NCBI GenBank assembly: GCA_017647065.1
Contig: JAGCLI010000284.1
Span: 1-11,050 of the forward strand
Length of the DNA stretch: 11,050 bases
Direction of reading: 5' to 3'
From: Bacteroidales bacterium
Lineage (GTDB): Bacteria > Bacteroidota > Bacteroidia > Bacteroidales > P3
Shown: positions 1 through 6,445 of the stretch, one piece after another
How the letters are laid out: every line of letters begins with the position of its first letter
Numbering within the stretch: position 1 is the first letter of the stretch
Program-made: the position numbers and the translations under genes
The notes under the pieces: model-generated
Told to the model about the DNA's origin: nothing
What the model saw: the letters and a program-made list of their open reading frames with translations, nothing else
The model's database searches: none

Positions 1-13
1 GGCTTTTTTTCAT
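1..13 (-). CDS. possible 5' end of a gene leaving the left edge (partial)
   Basis: On the minus strand an ATG lies at 13-11, 15 bp after the ferredoxin stop, and is followed by Lys-Lys-Ser codons before the window ends. An A-rich stretch precedes it. A Met-Lys-Lys beginning right after a same-strand gene resembles the start of an exported or ordinary protein in this genome, but only four codons are visible. No function can be given, and it may be a chance ATG. Confidence 0.25.
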
Positions 14-28
14 TTTTTTCTGTAAGAA

Positions 29-199
29 TTAATCTTCAGGTTGAATTGCTTCCATAGGGCAAACGTCAGCACATGTTCCGCAACTAATGCATTTTTCTGC
101 ATCTATTACATAGATATCGCCTTCAGAGATTGCTCCTACTGGGCATTCATCAATACAAGTGCCGCAAGCAGCACAATTGTCGGTAATTTTATAAGCCAT
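29..199 (-). CDS. 2[4Fe-4S] ferredoxin, bacterial (clostridial) type
   Basis: This is a 56-aa cytosolic electron carrier. It shows two CxxCxxCxxxCP motifs: C9, C12, C15, C19-P20 and C37, C40, C43, C47-P48. Each motif supplies three cysteines to one [4Fe-4S] cluster and one to the other, as is known for this family. The length (about 55 aa) and the start MAYKITDNC fit low-potential ferredoxins of anaerobes, which pass electrons between pyruvate:ferredoxin oxidoreductase, hydrogenases, Rnf and similar enzymes. The gene is monocistronic or leads a unit leaving the left edge. It is transcribed away from the lipoprotein gene at 343 and has a clear TATCTTTG promoter element about 30 bp upstream. 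The specific redox partner cannot be told from here. Confidence 0.95.
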   Translation of the reverse strand: MAYKITDNCAACGTCIDECPVGAISEGDIYVIDAEKCISCGTCADVCPMEAIQPED

Positions 200-230
200 T
201 TCTTTTACTATTTAAGGTTTAAAACTTTTG

Positions 231-238
231 CAAAGATA
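231..238 (-). promoter_or_regulatory. ferredoxin promoter, Bacteroidetes -7 element
   Basis: Read on the minus strand this is TATCTTTG, a perfect match to the Bacteroidetes -7 consensus TAnnTTTG. It ends 31 nt before the ferredoxin ATG. A good -33 TTTG at the usual distance is not obvious; the area there is only T-rich. It lies back to back with the promoter of the lipoprotein gene. Confidence 0.65.
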
Positions 239-284
239 CATCATTCTTTCAAATAACAATAAAAAATTAAGAAAAGTTTTAATT

Positions 285-318
285 TTTGGTATTTTTTTTT
301 GCATTTGTTGTACCTTTG
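285..318 (+). promoter_or_regulatory. promoter of the MORN-repeat lipoprotein gene
   Basis: TACCTTTG at 311-318 matches the TAnnTTTG -7 consensus. A TTTG at 285-288, with a 22-nt spacer, is a plausible -33 element. Transcription would start near 322-326, giving a leader of about 20 nt before the ATG at 343. Confidence 0.6.
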
Positions 319-342
319 CCAAAAATAAATCATTGAATAACT

Positions 343-1062
343 ATGAAGAATAATTTTATTTGGATTTTAGGTGTTTTTTTCTTGCTTTCGTCTTGTGCAA
401 AAGAAGAAATTGTAGAAAAACATGATAATGGAGAGGCTAAATTAGTTTTCCTATATAAAGAAGACAATGGTAAAAAAATAAAAGTCAAAGAAATACGCTA
501 CTATGATAATAAACAAAAAAGATTAGAGGGTAAATTTGACAAAGAAGGAAATAAAATAGGAGAATGGAATTTCTATTTTTCAACGGGAAATAAGTTCGCA
601 ACAGCTGATTTTACAAACACAGAAACAGGAAAAGATTGGATAGTTTATGATAACAAAGGAAAAGAAATAGTATCTTCTCAGGACAAGATTTTATCCTTAC
701 ACTTCGCAGAAGATAATGGTTTATGTGATATACAAGCGAGAAAATCAAAAGGAGAAGTCTTTTATAAGTTTTTTGAAGATTTTTCAATTTGTCAAAAAGT
801 TAATACAATAGGTAATATACCGCAAGGAGAGAGTATGTCTTGGTACGAAAACGGACAAGTAAACTCTATTCATTATTATAAAGATGGTATGCAAGATAGT
901 ATTTATCAAGTTTTTACAAAAGACGGTGGTACATTGATAAAAGGACAATATAAAATGGGAAAGAAAATAGGTAAATGGGAATATTATCTTTCAGATGGAA
1001 CGCCACAAGGTATAGAAATATATGATGTAGATGGTACTTTATTAAAACCAAGAGGATTATGA
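343..1062 (+). CDS. lipoprotein with MORN/YwqK-like repeats
   Basis: This 239-aa protein has a signal peptide ending in a lipobox (L15-S-S-C18), so it should be lipidated on C18 and anchored in the envelope. The mature part contains repeated G-x-W-x-x-Y/F-x-x-x-G-x units typical of MORN_2/YwqK-type proteins: KIGEWNFYFSTGN (71-83), GESMSWYENGQ (162-172) and KIGKWEYYLSDGT (208-220). Intervening stretches such as LEGKF and KGQYK fit the same beta-hairpin pattern. Such repeats form elongated beta-sheets. The founding member YwqK has been called an antitoxin-like module, but many Bacteroidetes copies have no known role. Its TGA stop overlaps the ATG of the next gene in an ATGA, so the two are probably translationally coupled. 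No enzymatic motif is visible. The envelope location is well supported; the function is not known. Confidence 0.8.
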   Translation: MKNNFIWILGVFFLLSSCAKEEIVEKHDNGEAKLVFLYKEDNGKKIKVKEIRYYDNKQKRLEGKFDKEGNKIGEWNFYFSTGNKFATADFTNTETGKDWIVYDNKGKEIVSSQDKILSLHFAEDNGLCDIQARKSKGEVFYKFFEDFSICQKVNTIGNIPQGESMSWYENGQVNSIHYYKDGMQDSIYQVFTKDGGTLIKGQYKMGKKIGKWEYYLSDGTPQGIEIYDVDGTLLKPRGL

Positions 1063-1622
1063 AAAAAATAATATTAAATTTGTTGATTTGCATATTTTGT
1101 AGTTTAAATGCGTTTTCTCAATATAGTTATGATATAGTAGATTTTTCTCAACAATTATCAACAGATACAGAAAAAATATATGTAGTAAAAAAAGACACCA
1201 TAAAACTTACACAAATAAGTAATAGTAAGTTAGAAATAAGTGGCAACAACTATGAAGCAAGTGAAGAAGACGTTGTAATAACTCCAAAAGTTTATTATAA
1301 TTCTAAGTTAAAAACTTTCATTTTACTTTTAGATAAAAAAGTAGATTACAGCATTGGTTGCGATGTTGTTTCAATTAAAAATGGTAGTTATCAATATTTA
1401 GGAGAATTATCTGTTGCTGCATACACAAAAGGGGACGATGGAAGAATGAATTACAATAGTATTTTGCCATTTGTTTCAATTGTAAAAGTGTCTGATAGAA
1501 TTATTTTTAGTTTTGAGACACCTCTTGTTGTAATTTATCCTGGAATGTCAGAGGAAGCAACGCTTAATGGAAGAGATGTCTATTACACTTATTCAAAATC
1601 TAAATTGCAATTGTTTAAATAG
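1059..1622 (+). CDS. secreted protein of unknown function
   Basis: This is a 187-aa protein that I do not recognise. Residues 1-20 form a Sec signal peptide (positively charged KK start, hydrophobic core, A18-F-S20 before Q21), with predicted cleavage by signal peptidase I. No lipobox is present, and the mature part has no cysteine pair and no T9SS sorting domain. The mature sequence is rich in Ser, Lys, Tyr and Val and looks beta-rich. The start codon overlaps the stop of the MORN-repeat lipoprotein (ATGA), so the two products are likely made together and may act as partners in the periplasm. The last 8 bp overlap the 3' end of the convergent ComEC-like gene. Confidence 0.75.
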   Translation: MKKIILNLLICIFCSLNAFSQYSYDIVDFSQQLSTDTEKIYVVKKDTIKLTQISNSKLEISGNNYEASEEDVVITPKVYYNSKLKTFILLLDKKVDYSIGCDVVSIKNGSYQYLGELSVAAYTKGDDGRMNYNSILPFVSIVKVSDRIIFSFETPLVVIYPGMSEEATLNGRDVYYTYSKSKLQLFK

Positions 1623-2886
1623 TTATTGCTAAGGTTAAATTCTCAACATATTTAGCAATAGCAATTAAAACGTCTAACTCTATTTCAACTAAGAAAGATG
1701 TAATAGTGTTTAGTAGTGGAATTTCTACAAAAAGAATCAATATAATAATACTTATTAAAACAAACCCTAGGAAAGGAACAACAATAACATTGGTTAGTAA
1801 GAATAAAATAGGGAATGTTTTAAAATTATAAATGATAATAGGAGCTGTAAAGGCTTGTGCCGAGAGGCTTATTGTTGCATTTTGAATTATTGGTTTGAAA
1901 AAATTTTTAGTTTTGTGCTTTGAGAGAAATTTTTTAATGATTGGCACGCATATTAATATACCTAAGACAGCCAAAAACGAGAGCTGAAAACTTATGTCAA
2001 ATAAAAGTAATGGGTCTGTAATCAATAGGAGAAATGCAGTACAATAAAGAGTGTTTAAAGAATCGGTTTGAATTGGAAGATTCTTAGAAAGAATAAATAT
2101 AGTAAACATTAACGCAACTCTTAAAGAAGAAGGAGTACAGCCTATAATCAATGCGATTAGCCAAGCAATAATAACTAATAATATTTCTCTAAGATAATAG
2201 AATCGTAATCCAAAAAGACAGATAAATTTAGTGATTAACTGAATAAATCCAAGTATTAAACCGATATGAAGACCTGAAACGCATAATATGTGTGCAATTC
2301 CTGTTATAGAAAAACTGTTCTTTATATCTAAATCAAGCTTTGACTTATCTCCAAGCAATAAAGAGATTGCAAGATTAGCGTTTCGTTGAGAAATGTTTGA
2401 GGATTTTATCCTGTTTTTAAGACTTTCGTTAGCGTTTTTTGCCCATTTTATGATTTTATTCCCTTTATTGTGATTGATTATTTTGTAATCGTTGCAGTAA
2501 ACATTATGATATAGCCGTTTGTGATTCATATATTTTTGGTAATCAAATGTTAGGCCTTTGAAATTACGTATTCTCTGCATTTTTGCCTTGCTTTCAATTA
2601 CGTCTCCATAGTTCAAATCTTCACAATCTTTTGGGAAATTGATTAGAACCTTTCCATTGGTTTTTTGCCAACTGTTTCCGTCAAAATATTCAATGACCTT
2701 GGCTTGATAAGTCGTCCAATTAGTTTTTGGCTTATAGTTATCTGTAATTAAATAACGAAAAGAAATTGCTTTGTCAAAGTGAGAGGAATAATGGTCTTTG
2801 ACAAAGAAAACAGGGATAAAAGAATCCACAATTATTATCCCAATAATCAAAAAGATAAGAGGGATAATAATTGGGCGTTTAAACAT
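1615..2886 (-). CDS. comEC: ComEC/Rec2-family membrane protein, short form
   Basis: ComEC forms the inner-membrane channel that carries single-stranded DNA into the cytoplasm during natural transformation. At 423 aa this copy has one N-terminal membrane segment (about 5-27) and a soluble OB-like DUF4131 region (about 40-135, with GLTFDYQKYM at 111-120). The Competence domain (about 165-415) has many membrane helices. Hallmarks seen are GIAHILCVSGLHIGLI (196-211), TPSSLRVALM (251-260) and DPLLLFDISFQLSFLAVLGI (291-310). Full-length family members run to roughly 650-800 aa, and many end in a metallo-beta-lactamase-like domain. This copy stops right after the Competence domain and also has fewer N-terminal helices. 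The reading frame is intact, so it seems a compact form rather than a pseudogene. It starts 1 bp after the stop of the radical SAM gene, implying co-transcription. Function in DNA uptake is inferred. Confidence 0.88.
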   Translation of the reverse strand: MFKRPIIIPLIFLIIGIIIVDSFIPVFFVKDHYSSHFDKAISFRYLITDNYKPKTNWTTYQAKVIEYFDGNSWQKTNGKVLINFPKDCEDLNYGDVIESKAKMQRIRNFKGLTFDYQKYMNHKRLYHNVYCNDYKIINHNKGNKIIKWAKNANESLKNRIKSSNISQRNANLAISLLLGDKSKLDLDIKNSFSITGIAHILCVSGLHIGLILGFIQLITKFICLFGLRFYYLREILLVIIAWLIALIIGCTPSSLRVALMFTIFILSKNLPIQTDSLNTLYCTAFLLLITDPLLLFDISFQLSFLAVLGILICVPIIKKFLSKHKTKNFFKPIIQNATISLSAQAFTAPIIIYNFKTFPILFLLTNVIVVPFLGFVLISIIILILFVEIPLLNTITSFLVEIELDVLIAIAKYVENLTLAITI

Positions 2887-2887
2887 A

Positions 2888-3784
2888 TTATAATCTTAAT
2901 TTAAGTCCTGCAAAAATAGTGCTTGGGTGGAAATTGAAAACAGCATTCATTTCTCCTGCCATACAAAAACCACATTTATCACAAACCCCTTGTTCTTTTC
3001 CTATACATTGAGTAGTTTTTGTTCCATCTGAAAAAATGAAATTTGTTACCCAACATTGAGGAGTGAAATCTAATTTTTTCATTTTTTTTAATCCTGCAAC
3101 GGAATTCATGATAGGATAACCTTTTTTCTTATAAGAAATAATCATATCTATTATTTCTTGTCTTTTCTCCATATCTAAGGCAAGGTATTCTGTGCCTTTA
3201 AATGGAGTATGGAAATTCAATGAAATAGATTTTATATAAGGACTGTTTTTTGCGTATTCTATTGTCTTGGCAACTGATTCATAGTTTAGAGTGTTTATTG
3301 CCATATTTACGCTTAATGCTTTGTGATTACATGTAGAGATGTTCTTTTCTAAATTAGCAAAAGTGCCTTTTCCTCTAATTCTTTCGTGATATTCTCCGAC
3401 TCCGTCAAGGCTTACCCAAATGCTATCGGCACGTGAGTTGATAAAAGGCCTTTGTGCGTTTGTGGTAATTGTGCAAGAATAAAATCCTATGGACTTTGCT
3501 AAATCTATTAGGTCGTCTATGCGTTTTTCTCCATCTTCCCAAATAAATGGTTCGCCTCCTTCAAAGTCTATAAAGCGAGATCCTTGCTCATAACAATAGA
3601 TTAATTCTTCTCTTATTTGTTCGTAAGTCTTTATATTTGGATTTTCGTAGTTGTAAACGTTGCAATGCTTACAAGCAAGGTTACATTTATCTGATATAAA
3701 TATTACACTTTGTAGTGGTTTTTTTTGATTAAAAAATTTAGCACCAAAGAACCATTTGGCTAAATAAAACATTTGCTTAACCAT
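2888..3784 (-). CDS. radical SAM protein with C-terminal cysteine cluster
   Basis: This 298-aa protein is a radical SAM enzyme. The CxxxCxxC motif (C34, C38, C41) binds the [4Fe-4S] cluster that cleaves S-adenosylmethionine. EGGEP at 75-79 is the SAM-contacting GGE motif, and WVSLDG at 123-128 fits the barrel core. The C-terminal part carries five more cysteines (C244, C260, C268, C271, C274; the last three as CDKCGFC), which could hold an auxiliary Fe-S cluster as in SPASM/Twitch or HpnH-like proteins. The substrate cannot be read from the sequence. The gene overlaps the end of the UbiA-type prenyltransferase gene by 25 bp and is followed after 1 bp by comEC, so all three are probably one transcript. 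A role in modifying the product of the prenyltransferase is an inference. An alternative start at Met5 would still overlap. Confidence 0.88.
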   Translation of the reverse strand: MVKQMFYLAKWFFGAKFFNQKKPLQSVIFISDKCNLACKHCNVYNYENPNIKTYEQIREELIYCYEQGSRFIDFEGGEPFIWEDGEKRIDDLIDLAKSIGFYSCTITTNAQRPFINSRADSIWVSLDGVGEYHERIRGKGTFANLEKNISTCNHKALSVNMAINTLNYESVAKTIEYAKNSPYIKSISLNFHTPFKGTEYLALDMEKRQEIIDMIISYKKKGYPIMNSVAGLKKMKKLDFTPQCWVTNFIFSDGTKTTQCIGKEQGVCDKCGFCMAGEMNAVFNFHPSTIFAGLKLRL

Positions 3785-4776
3785 AATATGATATTAACTA
3801 TAATTATTACTATACAAAATAACGAAAGTATGTTTCTCGCTGCAAGCCAACGAGCCATAAACCAATCAATTCCTGCTGTTTGGAATTTTTCCCAATCACC
3901 CATGTTACCCATATATTTAGGCGGTTTTGCAAGAGTTGTATTGTTTGATTTAGTAAACTCAATCAAACTTTTTATTAACCAAATGCTTCTTGGCAAAACA
4001 AGGAAAATTAAAAGATAAAGAGGATGTAAATATTTCAATATAACACCTGCGACAATGATTAAATAAGGTATGAAATTAAATAATATGCTTGCAGTTAAAT
4101 TTGCCTTATTTGTTTTTAGCAATCGAGCAAAAGTCATTTTATCTGCACTTTCATCTGCTTTTTGATCAATGAAACTATGTGTAAAAAGAATATTTACAAC
4201 CAGCAACCCAACTGGAATAGAAGCCAAAACAACAGATAAATCCAATTTATTAGCACTTGCAACATATACTCCCATCATTAAAAGTGGTCCAAAAATGATT
4301 CCGATAACTAATTCGCCTAATCCTATATACGAAAATTTGAAAGGAAATCCAGAATAAGAGATTCCTAAGAATAAAGTTAGGAAAGCGATCAGAACTATCA
4401 ACCAATTAAAACGTAGAGCTAAAATAATTCCTCCCATTATTGTTGCAAAAAGAAGAAAAAGAATAATAACTCGTTTTAAATCATTAAGAGTTGCCTGATT
4501 AGATGTAAGATAAGGATATTTTACAATCCTTGCTCTAAAACCTTGACGAGAAAGTTCTTTTCTGCTTTCTGCAGTATTGACCTTGTAATCAAAGAAATCA
4601 TCAGCCAAATTCATGCCTAAATGTGCTGAAACAACACCTAATACTGCTAATATTGCAAGAAAAATATTGAAATCTTGCTCATTGATTGCTATAATTACAG
4701 CTAAAATTGCAGGAAGCAAACTTTGAGCCAATGAAACCATTCTTGCATTTTGTAACCAAATCTTTAAACTTTTCAT
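3760..4776 (-). CDS. UbiA-family prenyltransferase (MenA-like)
   Basis: This 338-aa integral membrane enzyme has about eight to nine hydrophobic segments. UbiA enzymes join a prenyl diphosphate to an aromatic or other acceptor. The first Asp-rich motif is NLADDFFD (N56, D59, D60, D63). The second is DQKADESAD (D204, D208, D212). Both bind Mg-diphosphate in this family. The layout resembles MenA (1,4-dihydroxy-2-naphthoate prenyltransferase), but the first motif has D where MenA usually has N. There is also an unusual hydrophilic stretch before the last helix (about 282-307, with KPPKYMGNMGDW). MenA is therefore possible but not assured; another UbiA subfamily with a different acceptor is equally open. 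It heads the minus-strand operon with the radical SAM protein and faces a polyprenyl diphosphate synthase gene that could supply its donor substrate. Confidence 0.85.
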   Translation of the reverse strand: MKSLKIWLQNARMVSLAQSLLPAILAVIIAINEQDFNIFLAILAVLGVVSAHLGMNLADDFFDYKVNTAESRKELSRQGFRARIVKYPYLTSNQATLNDLKRVIILFLLFATIMGGIILALRFNWLIVLIAFLTLFLGISYSGFPFKFSYIGLGELVIGIIFGPLLMMGVYVASANKLDLSVVLASIPVGLLVVNILFTHSFIDQKADESADKMTFARLLKTNKANLTASILFNFIPYLIIVAGVILKYLHPLYLLIFLVLPRSIWLIKSLIEFTKSNNTTLAKPPKYMGNMGDWEKFQTAGIDWFMARWLAARNILSLFCIVIIIVNIILWLSKCFI

Positions 4777-4804
4777 TGCTTTTATTCAAAATAATAATAA
4801 GGTA

Positions 4805-4812
4805 CAAAATTA
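4805..4812 (-). promoter_or_regulatory. promoter -7 element of the UbiA/radical SAM/comEC operon
   Basis: Read on the minus strand this is TAATTTTG, matching TAnnTTTG, and it ends 28 nt before the UbiA ATG. No TTTG stands at the usual -33 distance; instead the repeated TTTCTTTGAA blocks lie directly upstream. The assignment rests on one element only. Confidence 0.5.
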
Positions 4813-4892
4813 AAAATAATTCAAAGAAAAAATAAAATAATTCAAAGAAAAAATAAAATAATTCAAAGAAATAATTTCCTAAAACAAAGAAA
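4813..4892. repeat. 21-bp phased direct repeats in the divergent promoter region
   Basis: CAAAGAAA begins at 4822, 4843, 4864 and 4885, exactly 21 bp apart each time. The first three copies are near-identical over the whole 21-bp unit (4813-4871). The fourth keeps only the core. The core of copies 1-3 is TTCAAAGAA, an inverted repeat (TTC-AAA-GAA). A spacing of 21 bp is two turns of DNA, so all sites face the same side of the helix. This could be a regulator-binding array between two divergent operons, or simple slippage in AT-rich DNA. Confidence 0.7.
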
Positions 4893-4897
4893 AATTA

Positions 4898-4925
4898 TTG
4901 GTTTTCTATATTTTTTGTATATTTG
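4898..4925 (+). promoter_or_regulatory. promoter of the polyprenyl synthase operon
   Basis: TATATTTG at 4918-4925 matches the TAnnTTTG -7 consensus. A TTG at 4898-4900, with a 17-nt spacer, may serve as the -33 element. The transcript would start near 4930, about 25 nt before the ATG at 4955. A short inverted repeat (ACGTT-AA-AACGT, 4927-4938) covers the expected start site. Confidence 0.6.
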
Positions 4926-4954
4926 CACGTTAAAACGTTTAGTTTTTCAAGGGA

Positions 4955-5926
4955 ATGGAGATAAAAGACATAGCAAAAGCGATAGAAAACGAGCTAAACA
5001 CTTTTGAAGTGATGTATCAGGAATGCAAAACAAGCGATGTAGGCATGCTTTCTGATATATTGTCTTATTCTCTTTCTCAAAAAAGTAAAAAAATACGCCC
5101 ACTTCTTACGTTATTAGTAGCAAAGGCCTGTGGAGGTCTTAGCGATTCTACTTATCGTTCTGCAATAATTGTAGAATTACTGCATACCGCATCGTTAGCT
5201 CATGATGATGTGTTAGATAATAGCGATTTAAGAAGAAATCAACCTACAATCAATTCACGTTGGGGAAATAATGCTGCAATATTGTATGGAGATTATCTTT
5301 TTGGCAAGTCTTTACAATTAATTCATACTAAGGAAGATTTTGAACTTTTGCCAATTTATTCCAAAATAGCAAGAGAATTACCAATGGGAGAATTGTTGCA
5401 AAAAGACGTTTTAGAGAAAGGAGATATTTCTCGTGAGGCATATTTTAGCGTAATCGATTATAAAACATCTTCTTTATTAGGAGCATCAGCTTATATTGGA
5501 GCAAAAACTGCTACAACAGATAAAGACTATACAAAATACGCAGAAGAGTTTGGCAGATTATTGGGAAGAGCATTTCAAATCAAAGATGATATTTTAGATT
5601 TTGAGATAAGTCAAGTCAATGGAAAGAAATATGGAAATGATATAAAGGAATGCAAATTCACCTTACCAATCTTAGATTATATAGACACACTAAGCGAAGA
5701 GGTTAAACTAAATGTAATAAATTTTGTCAAACAAAAAGACAAGTCTGATGAAGATGTACTAAAATTAGTCTTAGATATAGCAAAATCAGGCAGCATTGAA
5801 AAGACAGAGGAGCAGGTAAAATATTATAGCAATAAAGCAAAAGAAGTTTTATCTAACTTACCAGAAAGTCAATACAGAGAAATATTAGAACAATTAGTAG
5901 AAATATTAGTAAAAAGAAATAATTAA
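4955..5926 (+). CDS. all-trans polyprenyl diphosphate synthase
   Basis: This 323-aa cytosolic enzyme of the isoprenyl diphosphate synthase family adds isopentenyl diphosphate units to an allylic primer to make the tail of quinones or similar lipids. It has KKIRP (45-49), the first Asp-rich motif DDVLD (84-88) followed by RR at 93-94, YKTSSLL (169-175), and the second Asp-rich motif DDILD (211-215). The later KYGNDIKECKFTLPI (225-239) is also standard. Length matches octaprenyl/solanesyl synthases. A small residue (A79) five positions before the first motif, instead of an aromatic one, favours long chains (C30 or more), but exact chain length cannot be fixed. It leads the plus-strand unit; the next gene starts 14 bp downstream. 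The divergent UbiA prenyltransferase is a plausible user of its product. Confidence 0.93.
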   Translation: MEIKDIAKAIENELNTFEVMYQECKTSDVGMLSDILSYSLSQKSKKIRPLLTLLVAKACGGLSDSTYRSAIIVELLHTASLAHDDVLDNSDLRRNQPTINSRWGNNAAILYGDYLFGKSLQLIHTKEDFELLPIYSKIARELPMGELLQKDVLEKGDISREAYFSVIDYKTSSLLGASAYIGAKTATTDKDYTKYAEEFGRLLGRAFQIKDDILDFEISQVNGKKYGNDIKECKFTLPILDYIDTLSEEVKLNVINFVKQKDKSDEDVLKLVLDIAKSGSIEKTEEQVKYYSNKAKEVLSNLPESQYREILEQLVEILVKRNN

Positions 5927-5940
5927 ACACACGCACACGT

Positions 5941-6438
5941 ATGAAAAAGATGATTTTATTTGCAATAGCTTCAATATGTTCATTGATGATATATGCACAA
6001 CAAACACTTCCAAGTGTAGATTTAAAAACTCTTGATGGAAAATCAATAAACACAAAAGAAATCAATAACGAAGGAAAACCATTTGCAATATGTTTTTGGG
6101 CAACTTGGTGTAAACCTTGCTTAATGGAGTTAAGTACTTTTGCAGAACTTTACGAAGAATGGCAAGAAGAAACAGGAATGAAAATTTTTGCTGTATCAAT
6201 AGATGATAGTCGTACACAATCAAAAGTTCAACCTTTGGTAAATACATCAGAATGGGAGTATGAAATTTTGCTTGATGTGAATAGTGAATTTAAAAGAGCG
6301 ATGGGTGTAAATAATCCTCCACATACATTTGTTGTAAATGGAAAAGGAGAAATTGTTTGGCAACATGTAGGTTACGCACCTGGTGATGAAGAAGGATTGA
6401 TTGAAGCAATACGTAAAGTTATCGCAGAAGAAAAATAA
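5941..6438 (+). CDS. TlpA/ResA-like periplasmic thioredoxin
   Basis: This 165-aa thiol-disulfide oxidoreductase is exported by a Sec signal peptide (residues 1-19, cleavage IYA before QQ) and should be soluble in the periplasm. The thioredoxin fold carries the active site WCKPC (C57, C60) after CFWAT. A likely cis-proline P127 sits in NPPHTFVV, and the C-terminal strand is GEIVWQHVG. TlpA/ResA proteins usually reduce specific periplasmic or cytochrome-maturation disulfides, and the KP dipeptide fits a reducing role. The gene lies 14 bp after the polyprenyl synthase and 7 bp before the barrel gene, so it is co-transcribed. Three further exported proteins with cysteine pairs follow, and these are candidate substrates. 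Confidence 0.92.
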   Translation: MKKMILFAIASICSLMIYAQQTLPSVDLKTLDGKSINTKEINNEGKPFAICFWATWCKPCLMELSTFAELYEEWQEETGMKIFAVSIDDSRTQSKVQPLVNTSEWEYEILLDVNSEFKRAMGVNNPPHTFVVNGKGEIVWQHVGYAPGDEEGLIEAIRKVIAEEK

Positions 6439-6445
6439 TAATTAA

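Noticed and set aside
41..256. 71-codon plus-strand open frame at the left edge
   Set aside because: It is antisense to the ferredoxin gene, whose eight cluster-binding cysteines are unmistakable on the minus strand; the plus-strand frame has no protein-like features.
343..1622. Classic toxin-antitoxin operon
   Set aside because: Both products are exported, neither shows a known toxin fold or catalytic motif, and MORN/YwqK-like repeats alone do not establish an antitoxin role; kept only as a low-certainty hypothesis.
3773..4357. Two plus-strand open frames inside the UbiA gene
   Set aside because: They are antisense shadows of a conserved membrane enzyme with both Asp-rich motifs; no promoter or start context supports them.
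4813..4892. CRISPR array
   Set aside because: Unit and spacing are continuous direct repeats without unique spacers, in AT-rich intergenic DNA, and no cas gene is nearby.
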